A stretch of DNA of 64,000 nucleotides, from positions 310,001 to 374,000 of the forward strand of contig NZ_AMRX01000003.1 of assembly GCF_000300815.1 (NCBI RefSeq). Direction: 5' to 3'. The notes under the pieces are model-generated. The model was not told the DNA's origin. It did not search any database and worked only from the letters and a program-made list of their open reading frames with translations. Made by a program: the position numbers and the translations under genes. This stretch comes from Gayadomonas joobiniege G7. Its GTDB lineage: Bacteria > Pseudomonadota > Gammaproteobacteria > Enterobacterales > Alteromonadaceae. This document shows positions 19,714 to 28,254 of the stretch, one piece after another. Each line of letters begins with the position of its first letter. The stretch's first letter is position 1.

Positions 19714-20474
19714 GTGTAGGCTTAAGCGAGCAAGAAAGTTTAAGGTACAGTCGCCATTTATTATTGAAACAAATTGGCGAGGCGGGACAGCTAGCGCTTA
19801 AAAATGCCCATGTTTTAATTGTTGGAGCAGGCGGGCTCGGTGCACCAGCCAGTTTGTACTTGGCAGCGGCCGGGGTTGGCCGTTTAACCATAGTTGATCC
19901 AGATTCGATAGAAGTTAGTAATTTACAGCGTCAGATTTTGTATAAAACCAATCATCAAGGACGTTCTAAAGCGCTTACCGCCAGTGCTCAGCTGCAAGCG
20001 TTAAATACCCAAATTAAAGTGGTTGGCATTGAGCAACCGATTCAGCAGGTAGGTTTGCCAAACTGGCTAGCGGATGTTGATTTGGTGTTAGACTGCACTG
20101 ATAATGCGGATAGTCGATACTATATTAATCAAGCGTGTCAACAGCATAAAGTGGCTTTAATTAGCGCTGCGGCGATCCGCGGTGAAGGGCAATTTGTCTT
20201 TTTTAATTTCAAACAGCAGCCTACCCCTTGTTATCAATGTATTTTTCCTGACTTAGCTGATCCTAATAGTCAGTTGAATTGTAGTAATTCTGGGGTATTA
20301 GGGCCTTTGCTTGGCGTGATGGGCAGCTTACAAGCGCTTGAAGCCATAAAATATCTGACCGGTCAACAAGCACGGTTTGAGAGCCAGTTATTAACCTTTG
20401 ATGCTTGGCAGATGCAATTTAACTCGTTTAAGTTAGGTCGCGACCCTGATTGTGCAATATGTTGTCATCACTGA
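19710..20474 (+). CDS. thiF: ThiS adenylyltransferase ThiF
   Basis: E1-like enzyme that adenylates the ThiS C terminus for sulfur transfer. The 254-residue protein has the nucleotide loop [18 protein letters not shown], the Asp-rich [15 protein letters not shown], and two zinc-binding pairs (CYQCIF and CAICCHH). It overlaps thiDE by an ATGA junction, so translation is coupled. MoeB is the close alternative, but the operon position with thiS decides for ThiF. Last gene of the operon. Confidence 0.93.
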   Translation: MSVGLSEQESLRYSRHLLLKQIGEAGQLALKNAHVLIVGAGGLGAPASLYLAAAGVGRLTIVDPDSIEVSNLQRQILYKTNHQGRSKALTASAQLQALNTQIKVVGIEQPIQQVGLPNWLADVDLVLDCTDNADSRYYINQACQQHKVALISAAAIRGEGQFVFFNFKQQPTPCYQCIFPDLADPNSQLNCSNSGVLGPLLGVMGSLQALEAIKYLTGQQARFESQLLTFDAWQMQFNSFKLGRDPDCAICCHH

Positions 20475-20514
20475 AGAATATTTAACCGTTTAGACGGCTT
20501 TTATAAATAATTGC

Positions 20515-20542
20515 TTTACACTTGGATTTGTCCTTGTATAAT
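20515..20542 (+). promoter_or_regulatory. tRNA-Trp promoter
   Basis: TTTACA (20515-20520) and consensus TATAAT (20537-20542) are 16 nt apart, followed by CGCCAGCG before the mature tRNA. This is a strong stable-RNA-type promoter. Confidence 0.7.
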
Positions 20543-20556
20543 CGCCAGCGTTCGTT

Positions 20557-20633
20557 AGGGGTGTAGTTCGAATTGGTAGAACAGCGGTCTCCAAAACCGA
20601 TGGTTGGGGGTTCGAGTCCCTCCACCCCTGCCA
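20557..20633 (+). tRNA. tRNA-Trp(CCA)
   Basis: A 77-nt cloverleaf with encoded CCA. The acceptor AGGGGTG pairs with CACCCCT, the anticodon loop is CTCCAAA (anticodon CCA), and the T-loop is GTTCGAGTC. It lies 24 nt ahead of holD and may share its transcript. Confidence 0.96.
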
Positions 20634-20657
20634 CTCTTTTTATAAGGGTTGAACTCA

Positions 20658-21011
20658 GTGTCTATATTTTCGAGTTATCAGAAAGCCTCACTTCAGCAAA
20701 TTGGCATTCAGCTGTATCAAACCAAGGCTGCCAAAAAACATCAAGCCACCCATAAAGCCATTTTGGTGCCTGAACTTACAGAGAGTTCAGCAGAGCCTGT
20801 TGAAAAAAAAACTGCGAGTATTTTGGTTAGTCATTTATCTGAAGCCGATTATCAAGCATTAAAAACATGGTTAGCAGATGATGAACAATGGTTTTGTCAG
20901 CCGGGAAAGATGCTTTTTCGTCATCCTCAATTAACAAGTTCACAGCAATTTGATCTGAGACAAGCCGACGATAAAAAAGCATTTTGGCAATTATTGCTAA
21001 AATATTCATGA
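20658..21011 (+). CDS. holD: DNA polymerase III psi subunit HolD
   Basis: A small clamp-loader accessory protein (117 residues) that links DnaX to chi and SSB. Psi is poorly conserved; the N terminus SIFSSYQKASLQQIGIQLY resembles the DnaX/chi-interacting peptide, and SILVSHLSEADYQALKTWL fits the C-terminal domain. The decisive evidence is context: it overlaps rimI by ATGA, the classical holD-rimI pair. GTG at 20658 is chosen because AAGGG lies 9 nt upstream; the earlier TTG at 20649 abuts that site. Confidence 0.82.
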   Translation: MSIFSSYQKASLQQIGIQLYQTKAAKKHQATHKAILVPELTESSAEPVEKKTASILVSHLSEADYQALKTWLADDEQWFCQPGKMLFRHPQLTSSQQFDLRQADDKKAFWQLLLKYS

Positions 21012-21451
21012 ACAAGCCGCAAATTAAACCCGCCACGCTCGCTGATTTAAAAGCTATGCTGTGTATTGAGCAAGCAGAGCAGGCGTTTCCTTGGTCTCAG
21101 GCTTTGTTATCCTCTTGTTTTGGCCCGACCTATCAAAATTGGCTTGTTGTGCATAACAAAGAGTTGGCTGGATATTTAATTAGTCAGCAAGTAGTGGACG
21201 AAGTCAGCCTATTAAACATCTGTATTGCAAAAAAATACCAACGCCGCGGTTTTGCTAGTTTATTGCATCAGCAATTATTGCAGGGAGCGTTGTTGCAGCA
21301 GTGTGCTTATATTTGGCTTGAAGTGCGTTCAGATAATCACGCCGCAATCAAATTTTACCAGCAACTTGGCTATCGATCCGTGTCAGTTCGAAAAAACTAT
21401 TATGCCCCCGGCATTGATGCACTGAACATGCAATACCTATTGCTTGCATAA
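21008..21451 (+). CDS. rimI: Ribosomal protein S18 alanine N-acetyltransferase
   Basis: GNAT-family enzyme acetylating the N terminus of ribosomal protein S18. The 147-residue chain has the acetyl-CoA loop in KKYQRRGFASLLH (R/Q-x-x-G-x-A) and the conserved WLEVRSDNHAAIKFYQQLGY block. The ATG at 21008 overlapping the holD stop is the natural start; an in-frame upstream start inside holD is rejected. Convergent with bcsC, 8 nt apart. Confidence 0.92.
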   Translation: MNKPQIKPATLADLKAMLCIEQAEQAFPWSQALLSSCFGPTYQNWLVVHNKELAGYLISQQVVDEVSLLNICIAKKYQRRGFASLLHQQLLQGALLQQCAYIWLEVRSDNHAAIKFYQQLGYRSVSVRKNYYAPGIDALNMQYLLLA

Positions 21452-21459
21452 AAGTCTTT

Positions 21460-24400
21460 TTAATAAAAACTCTGGTAGGGCTGAATGGGCTCCGGCGGCA
21501 CAAATAAGCGACTGCCTTTATCGTTAAAATAATAGCGCAAATAAACTTGCCCTTCAGTCGGTTCGTAAGCATTGGCGCGTTGAATCGAGAAGACGCCGCC
21601 AACGACCCAGTGTTGATCGATTTGATATTCGACAGCAGCGCGGGCACTATAACCAATGCCTTGGCTATTGCTGGCACGGTAAACAGGCTCAACAAAGCTT
21701 TCACCAATCAAAGCTTCAGCTGCCTGCTGACGCGCTTTATCTGTTGGATAATACTCAATTTCATCACTTTGCGATTGTGACCAAGAAAGACCTAACGACA
21801 GTTGATAGCTTAACTTATTTAACTGACCTTGAGCATCAAGCGGCAGCGAAAGCCCCCAATAGCTCTGAGGACTATAATAGCCACCGTGGCCCAAGGTTTC
21901 TCCACTCAAATCTTTATTATATGACCAATGTAACAAGTTAGTGCCTATGGTCAATGTAAACTCAGTGTTTTGCGCTAAACGGTAGTAACTTCCGCCCATC
22001 AGGCTATAGCTAAAATTAGACGCCACCTGTTGACCTCGGTAGGAATAGGCATTTGCAAGTGCCCAGTGACCCCATGTTTGACCTTCATCTTTCGATAACA
22101 CTATGCTGGCACCTGTGGCTCTGACAGCACCAAACAATTCACCAGTGTATGGGTCGATCAATCCAGAATAAGACAAAGCAGAGTTATCGACGGCCCTTCG
22201 TTCAAATTCGACACTGTATCCAAAACTCCGCCAGTCGTTTTCATATCGGATACCAAATAAAAGATCATGTTGTTCAAATCCTAATGGCGATACCCCAAGG
22301 TCAAATCGCCAGCGTTTATTTTGAAATCCTATTGCCACGTCTGTTCCGCTTTGGGAGCGCTGATATTCACCGTTAGGGCAGTCTTGGCGGCAGAACAAAC
22401 CTGTGGCAAAGTTACTTATGCCTTCATTCTGTACCAAAGTTAAAGCTGGGTCTTGCACATTTTCATAGTCAAGTTTAACAAATACATGCCCATCCCAGAG
22501 AGGATACCAGAGCTCGAACGGAATTTGCGAACTGGTGATCCTTTTCCCATCTGAGTTTTGCCTTTGACTGGCACTTTGTAAACCAACCGCCACCCAAGCT
22601 TGTTGTTTGTATCTTTGCTCGTTGAGTAAGCGCTCGGCTTGGTCATGAAACCATAGTGGTGACTCCGGCCGAGTTTGAATTTGAGTTAACCATTGCTGAG
22701 CTTTGTTTTGTTCATTTAAGCTTACCGCATATTCGGCAGCACGGTAACGGACTAAGTCGCTATTTGTATTGTCGACCAACTGAGACACAAAGGTTAAATC
22801 TTGGCGGTTAGGGGTTGTGCTGAGTATTTGGATTAGCTCAGCTTGCTGGTCTTCTGTTAACGAGGAATTAGGACGTTTAAGTTGCGCAAATAAATTCTTT
22901 TTTAACTTGGTTGGCATCTGCAAAAAAAATTCAGATAAAGAATTGATTGCTAGTTCATCGGATAATTTTTGGGTTTGATGAAGCTCACTCAGCAGCGGCC
23001 ATAACTCAGGGACTTGCTGCTGGTTAATGTAAAGCTCCGCCAACGCTTGTTTAACGGTGTAAAGCTCAGGGGCTTTTGCGGCTTGTTGGACCAACTGCTG
23101 GCTCAATAAGGTGAGTGGGACATCGTTTTTCTGATACCAGGCGGTTTTTAAAGCAAGCCAACGGCGGACATCAGACGTCGTCATTTGTTCGTTTAACTCA
23201 ATGTTGGCAAACGCGTTTTTGACCTCGTTATGGTTGTTTTGGTGTAACTGCCATTCAATATATTCAAAATGCCAATAGGCATCTAGTGTATTGTCGTTAT
23301 TGAGGGCTTGTTTAAGTAACTGAATCCCTTTTTGGGCATAACCGTTTTGATACCATATTTGCCCCAATCGGGCTTGTTCGAGTGGTGTGGTCATTTGCCC
23401 GCTAAGTGTTTGCAGTTGGACAAGTTGCGGATGATTCAAGCGCGTATTGCCGCGTAATTCTTCTAATTCAGCAAGGTATTTCTGCTGTTGGAGGGATTTT
23501 TGTAACGCTTGAATTTGCTCGCTGTCGGGTTGGTGTTTTTTTAATAGATCAATGGCTTTTTGGTAGTGTCCTAAACTGGACAAAAACAATGTATAAGCGA
23601 GTAAATATTCTGTTTTTTGTGTTGTTTTAGGTAAACCATTGGCAAACAACTGGAGGCCTTTGGTGTCTTGTTGCTGGTTTTGATATAACTTAGCCAGATC
23701 ATAAGTTAACCAAGGATCGCCGATTAAGCGGCTTGTGGCATCTTTTAATAAAGCTCGAGCAAGTTGTGGTTGACCTCTTGCGATTTGCTGCTCGGTTAGG
23801 GTTCGGTACAAGCTGCTCATTTGGCTAGCAAAATCTGAATAAATTTGTTGTTGGCGCGCGCGTGGTAGCTGGCGATAAATTTGCCAGCCGAGTTCGATGT
23901 TTTGGTTTTGCTCAATAAGCTTCAGCAAGCCATATAGTGCCTGATTTGACTCACTATCTTCAGCCAACGACTTTTGGTAATGTTGCATGGCCACTTGCGT
24001 TTGCTGCTGAATACGTGCAATTTCACCTTGGTAAAAATACTGTTGGGTTAAAGTTTGTTGCTCAGCCGGTAGTTTATTGAACAAAACTTTTGCCATTTGC
24101 ACTTTGCCTTGTGCAATCGCTGCCTCTAAATCTTCAATTAAACTCCAATAATTTGCGGTGTCTAATAAGCTATACCAGAGACTGCTATTATTATCTGCGG
24201 GTGCAAGCGATAGCGCTTTATTTAAATATTTACGCGCGTTTTTATGTTTACCTAAACGTATTTTTAACAGCCCCATACTTGCTTGAACTTGAGCATCGTT
24301 GGGCCGACCAATAATGGCTTTATTCAGCCAATACTGAGCTTGTTTGAGTTTGCCTGAATCTGATAGCTGTTGGCCTTTTTGCCAGGCGACAAAGGCTGGA

Positions 24401-25218
24401 TCTTTTAGGTTTTTCTGGTATTGAGTGAATCGAGCGGTAAAGTTTTCTATTGCAAATTCACCTTTTTTACTCTTCGGAAAATAAGCTAAATACTGCTCTA
24501 TAATGTGTTGCCCAGCTGGCCGAACCGGCATTGAGTTAATTTCTGCTAACCAGATATCCTCAGTTCTAACACCATATCTGGGGCTATGTGCATAGCGGGC
24601 CAAGATATCAATGGCTTGCTGAGAAAAGGGATCAATATCCAAGATTAAGCTGGCCAAGGGGAGTTCTATCTCGGCAACATTCGGGTATTTATTTTGAAGT
24701 TGCTGATAGGCTTTAATGAGCTTTTCTGTGTCGTAGTCGGTCTGTGCTAACCAGGCATAATAATCAAGTTGATAGCTAAGCGACGGAAATCGGTTTTCGA
24801 ACAATTGATCATAAATTGCTATTGCTTCTATAGGGCGTTTGCTTTTGGCAAGTAAACGAGCATGTGAAACTTGAGCTTTATGCTTTGTCGCAAGCTCAAG
24901 CAATTTCACTGCATCAGGGTGACAGTCGGGTCTGGCGGCAATATTGTTGAGTTGTGCGAGTGTTTGCCTGGCTTTAAGCAGCTCGCCTTGTGCTAACTGC
25001 ACTGATATTTGGGCACATAAATAATAGGGCTGGTGTGGCGCAATCGCAGAAAGCTTATGCAAAGCATCTAGTGCTATCGCCATATGATCTTGCAATAAAG
25101 CTTGCTCTATTTGTTTTTGCAATTGGCTCGCTGGTGTTTTGTCTAAACTGGCCACCGCGGCACAGAGTGGCCGCAAACTAATGGCTAAAAAAAATAACCC
25201 AACAGCTAATCTTTGCAT
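21460..25218 (-). CDS. bcsC: Cellulose synthase outer-membrane subunit BcsC
   Basis: Exports the nascent glucan across the periplasm and outer membrane. The 1252-residue precursor has a signal peptide (MQRLAVGLFFLAISLRPLCA), a long alpha-solenoid of TPRs (about residues 30-860, e.g. ALYGLLKLIEQN and ASMGLLKIRLGKHKNARKYL), then the BcsC C-terminal beta-barrel domain (about 900-1252, with FELWYPLWDGHVFVKLDYENV and HWVVGGVFSIQRANAYEPTEG), ending in an aromatic residue. It begins inside the end of the bcsZ-like gene and closes the bcsRQABZC operon. Confidence 0.95.
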   Translation of the reverse strand: MQRLAVGLFFLAISLRPLCAAVASLDKTPASQLQKQIEQALLQDHMAIALDALHKLSAIAPHQPYYLCAQISVQLAQGELLKARQTLAQLNNIAARPDCHPDAVKLLELATKHKAQVSHARLLAKSKRPIEAIAIYDQLFENRFPSLSYQLDYYAWLAQTDYDTEKLIKAYQQLQNKYPNVAEIELPLASLILDIDPFSQQAIDILARYAHSPRYGVRTEDIWLAEINSMPVRPAGQHIIEQYLAYFPKSKKGEFAIENFTARFTQYQKNLKDPAFVAWQKGQQLSDSGKLKQAQYWLNKAIIGRPNDAQVQASMGLLKIRLGKHKNARKYLNKALSLAPADNNSSLWYSLLDTANYWSLIEDLEAAIAQGKVQMAKVLFNKLPAEQQTLTQQYFYQGEIARIQQQTQVAMQHYQKSLAEDSESNQALYGLLKLIEQNQNIELGWQIYRQLPRARQQQIYSDFASQMSSLYRTLTEQQIARGQPQLARALLKDATSRLIGDPWLTYDLAKLYQNQQQDTKGLQLFANGLPKTTQKTEYLLAYTLFLSSLGHYQKAIDLLKKHQPDSEQIQALQKSLQQQKYLAELEELRGNTRLNHPQLVQLQTLSGQMTTPLEQARLGQIWYQNGYAQKGIQLLKQALNNDNTLDAYWHFEYIEWQLHQNNHNEVKNAFANIELNEQMTTSDVRRWLALKTAWYQKNDVPLTLLSQQLVQQAAKAPELYTVKQALAELYINQQQVPELWPLLSELHQTQKLSDELAINSLSEFFLQMPTKLKKNLFAQLKRPNSSLTEDQQAELIQILSTTPNRQDLTFVSQLVDNTNSDLVRYRAAEYAVSLNEQNKAQQWLTQIQTRPESPLWFHDQAERLLNEQRYKQQAWVAVGLQSASQRQNSDGKRITSSQIPFELWYPLWDGHVFVKLDYENVQDPALTLVQNEGISNFATGLFCRQDCPNGEYQRSQSGTDVAIGFQNKRWRFDLGVSPLGFEQHDLLFGIRYENDWRSFGYSVEFERRAVDNSALSYSGLIDPYTGELFGAVRATGASIVLSKDEGQTWGHWALANAYSYRGQQVASNFSYSLMGGSYYRLAQNTEFTLTIGTNLLHWSYNKDLSGETLGHGGYYSPQSYWGLSLPLDAQGQLNKLSYQLSLGLSWSQSQSDEIEYYPTDKARQQAAEALIGESFVEPVYRASNSQGIGYSARAAVEYQIDQHWVVGGVFSIQRANAYEPTEGQVYLRYYFNDKGSRLFVPPEPIQPYQSFY

Positions 25219-26009
25219 TGCGCCAAACCTTTAAATAACCGAGAGGGCTGGTTAAATGAAAAGTCGAATGTGTTTTGTGCATTTTGCCAAAGTAACCGGC
25301 TTTGTTTGGCAAAAGGTGTTTGTTCATTTCCAAATAGTGAGAAGTGATTCGAACTTGCAGGTTCTGACTGTTCGAGCCGAGCGGCGAGCAAAGCGTCATA
25401 GGCGGTTGGCCAATATGACTCAGGATATAAACGGGCAAAATATTGCACTATAAATATTGGGTAAGTTTGGGCCAATGTCTGCCACTGCTGCTCATCTGTA
25501 AATTGTCGGTTAGGTTTGTCTAAAAATACCCAAGCTGCGGTCTCAGTTTGCTGTAAATGTTCGCGTAAGATACGCATAGCAATAACCGCAGATAATACTT
25601 GGTAATCTCTTTGGTGCCATAAATCGCCTGCTTGCGACAATAAATATGCGAGCCATAGGTTAGCCGTTAAAACGGGTTGGTCGGCCAAGATGGTATAAAC
25701 CCCTTCGTTATTTAAACCCCAGCGAGCAGCTGGCAAGCGCGTGCTAAGATCTCCTTCTGCTAAGTGCTGTTCAGTCCAGCTGATTGCTTGTTCGAAAGTG
25801 TTTTGATCGTTTGCGAGTAGGGCAAAAAATAAAATTTGGGCTTGCTCATTGGCAGTAATCTCGGTTTGTTTTTGTTGTAAAAAGTGCACACGCCCCTGTG
25901 AACTGATAAAGTTTGTTTTAAAGTTTTGCCAAGCTGGCCATTGGCAGCTGGTTTGAGCTGCGCAGACCGGTAGGCTAGTTATTAAAATAAGCGCAATAAT
26001 TAGACGCAT
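25206..26009 (-). CDS. bcsZ: BcsZ-like family-8 glycoside hydrolase, shortened and probably inactive
   Basis: Positionally bcsZ, the periplasmic endoglucanase of cellulose operons. The 267-residue chain (start 26009, AAGGAG 7 nt upstream; usual length ~370) keeps the signal peptide and the opening CQWPAWQNFKTNFISSQGRV. The GH8 acid region TTSEGQSYGM is reduced to ITANEQAQILFF, the DGD motif of the substrate cleft is replaced (VLTANLWLAYLL), and roughly 100 residues that normally include the catalytic base Asp appear missing before the C-terminal SLFGNE block. The frame is intact, so it is probably a retained pseudoenzyme rather than a pseudogene. The alignment was done by eye against remembered BcsZ. 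Confidence 0.75.
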   Translation of the reverse strand: MRLIIALILITSLPVCAAQTSCQWPAWQNFKTNFISSQGRVHFLQQKQTEITANEQAQILFFALLANDQNTFEQAISWTEQHLAEGDLSTRLPAARWGLNNEGVYTILADQPVLTANLWLAYLLSQAGDLWHQRDYQVLSAVIAMRILREHLQQTETAAWVFLDKPNRQFTDEQQWQTLAQTYPIFIVQYFARLYPESYWPTAYDALLAARLEQSEPASSNHFSLFGNEQTPFAKQSRLLWQNAQNTFDFSFNQPSRLFKGLAQCKD

Positions 26010-26010
26010 A

Positions 26011-28254
26011 TTATTCTCCTTCGGCAAGCCGTTTGGCTGTTAGTACACGTAATAATCGCCAAATAATGTACGACAAAATCAATAACACCATGACTGATAA
26101 TAGAGCTAACAATATGGGGTGGTCGGACAAATGAAACCAAAGCAATTTATAGATAGCTAATGAACCAACATAATAACTTTGTTGACTTTCGGCAGAAGTG
26201 ATCCCAAAGCTATCAATTAACACTGCAGCTGCTTTAATTTTATTTAATGATTCATCATCTAACAGTGTATCTTTTAATAGCTGGTAGCCTTGTGGTGAAT
26301 TAGCCGATAAAGCAATCACGCTGCGCTTATTATTAAATGGGGATTGAAAGCCTAAGATGCTGGCCAGGGGGCCTTTACTTTTCAGTTCGATTTGCACATT
26401 TTGTGCTGAATCACCTGGATACAGAGTTTCGTTCAGTGCACGCAAGTGTTGCGTTGTTAAAACTTGCAACTGTGGGTTTTTATCAAAACGAAAGCTTTGA
26501 GGATCACCAAAAACAAGTATATCTTTGTCTCTTAGCTCGATACCATCAAGTTGATTAACTATGTTGATATAGTTGGCAGGGTATCCGGTTGATGCACTAA
26601 ACATGGCCACTGTATTTAGCAGTAAGTTCAAGGTTTCAGAGGATGAATTCTGATCAAGGTAGAGCAAGGTTTTTTGTAAATCAGCATATTTTGTAAATGG
26701 AAAACCAGCTTGGGCAAATGCTCTTAAGTTCGGCATTTTTATGTAATGTCCATAATCACTGACATCTATTGTGGAGTTTTCATCAATACGACCATAGTTG
26801 GTATCTCGCGGTACAGCTTCGCAATAACCTGATTTGGCTATAGTAAAGCTAAAATCAAACGTTAATGTGTTATTTGCACTGGTTTTAAAGCTGGGTATGG
26901 TTAAATTTTGCTGATCTTCGCCACTGACATCACGGGTAAAAGGTATTGTCAGTTTGTCTAATACTATATTGTCGTGGCGATGCTCTTCGAGCACATAACC
27001 CTGCATAAACTGCCCGTTGATTAGCAGGTTAAGTCGCGTATCTGTGACACTTTTGCTGGGGGTATAACGGTAAATAAGTTCTAACGGCACCCCCTGTTCA
27101 CGCCATATAAATAAATCGGGTGGAAAACGGAGATTGAGGTTCGCAGGTGGGGATCCAACCCCCTGAATTTGCAATTGGTTAGGGTATTGAATTAAATTTC
27201 CCAATTTCACTGGGCGTTGGGTATTTAACCAGCGCGGTGCATCATAAGCAGCCCGTTTATTAATGTTAGGTCCGCTGGTTATGGTGGCTGTGCGCCCAGT
27301 CATCATTTGGTGAGCATGTGCTAATGCAAGCGCTGCCTGCTTTAGTTGCTGATCATCTTTGCCCATAACCAATAATAGTTTTTTATACCGATGTACAGGG
27401 TTTGAAATAATTTCAATGCTCGGTTCATCAACACTGGGGTAGTCACGTAAAAACTCGGGCCGCCGTTCATTACTGGCGAATACCACCGCATGTTCATCGG
27501 GCAACTGATTAAGTAGAACCGGAAAGTCTGCTTTACGCCAATCGGCTAATAGGCCAAACCAAGAGCTGACAATGGCAGCACTCTCTAATTCTACCGGACT
27601 TGGTTTGGCTGCAAACACCATAGGTAAACTAAGCATCTGATTTAACTGAGAATAAAAAAACGGCTCTGGTAACAAAGCCAATTCAGAATCAACAGCTAAC
27701 GGTTGATAAGTTAGTTCAAGCGATGCTGTTTGTGATAATTCCGCCCATATATTACGGTTAAAATCATCCTGACATTGCTCGGTATAATATCCCACTAGTT
27801 GAAATCGGATTTGGTTATAATCTTTGAGTAATTCTGGTTTTAACTGTATCTGCCAACTTTTTTGTCTATTAAGTTGTGTATCTGAGAGTGGTTTTGGCAA
27901 TGTTAGAGTGGCTAATATCTCATCGTTCAGATAAAGCTTAATGTGAGATAGTTCTTTTATCAGTGCGGGTGAATAATTAATTGCAAAGTCAAGTACACCC
28001 GCTGTGATTAATACGTCTGGAGGCACTGCAAAACCTACTGATGCGTTTGGGCTAATGCCACTCATACGGGTAGTGACATTGTCTAGCTGATGAATTAAGC
28101 GTTTATTGACTTGTAGCGGGCTTTTTTCTGGGTACCCATGCAAAAAGCTACTTTTGTCCGCCATCGGCTGCAATGCGTTGCCGGCGGCGTGTAACGGCTG
28201 CCAGAAGAGAATCGTAAAGACAAATATGCTAAACAAATACTTAGGTGTTTTCAT
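26011..28254 (-). CDS. bcsB: Cellulose synthase periplasmic subunit BcsB
   Basis: Membrane-anchored periplasmic partner that guides the polymer from BcsA. The 747-residue protein has a signal peptide (to about residue 23), tandem carbohydrate-binding and ferredoxin-like domains (SVGFAVPPDVLITAGVLDFAINYSPAL, and LNLRFPPDLFIWREQGVPLELIYRYTP typical of BcsB), and a C-terminal membrane anchor (LLALLSVMVLLILSYIIW). It overlaps bcsA by 14 nt and ends 1 nt before the bcsZ-like start. Confidence 0.95.
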   Translation of the reverse strand: MKTPKYLFSIFVFTILFWQPLHAAGNALQPMADKSSFLHGYPEKSPLQVNKRLIHQLDNVTTRMSGISPNASVGFAVPPDVLITAGVLDFAINYSPALIKELSHIKLYLNDEILATLTLPKPLSDTQLNRQKSWQIQLKPELLKDYNQIRFQLVGYYTEQCQDDFNRNIWAELSQTASLELTYQPLAVDSELALLPEPFFYSQLNQMLSLPMVFAAKPSPVELESAAIVSSWFGLLADWRKADFPVLLNQLPDEHAVVFASNERRPEFLRDYPSVDEPSIEIISNPVHRYKKLLLVMGKDDQQLKQAALALAHAHQMMTGRTATITSGPNINKRAAYDAPRWLNTQRPVKLGNLIQYPNQLQIQGVGSPPANLNLRFPPDLFIWREQGVPLELIYRYTPSKSVTDTRLNLLINGQFMQGYVLEEHRHDNIVLDKLTIPFTRDVSGEDQQNLTIPSFKTSANNTLTFDFSFTIAKSGYCEAVPRDTNYGRIDENSTIDVSDYGHYIKMPNLRAFAQAGFPFTKYADLQKTLLYLDQNSSSETLNLLLNTVAMFSASTGYPANYINIVNQLDGIELRDKDILVFGDPQSFRFDKNPQLQVLTTQHLRALNETLYPGDSAQNVQIELKSKGPLASILGFQSPFNNKRSVIALSANSPQGYQLLKDTLLDDESLNKIKAAAVLIDSFGITSAESQQSYYVGSLAIYKLLWFHLSDHPILLALLSVMVLLILSYIIWRLLRVLTAKRLAEGE

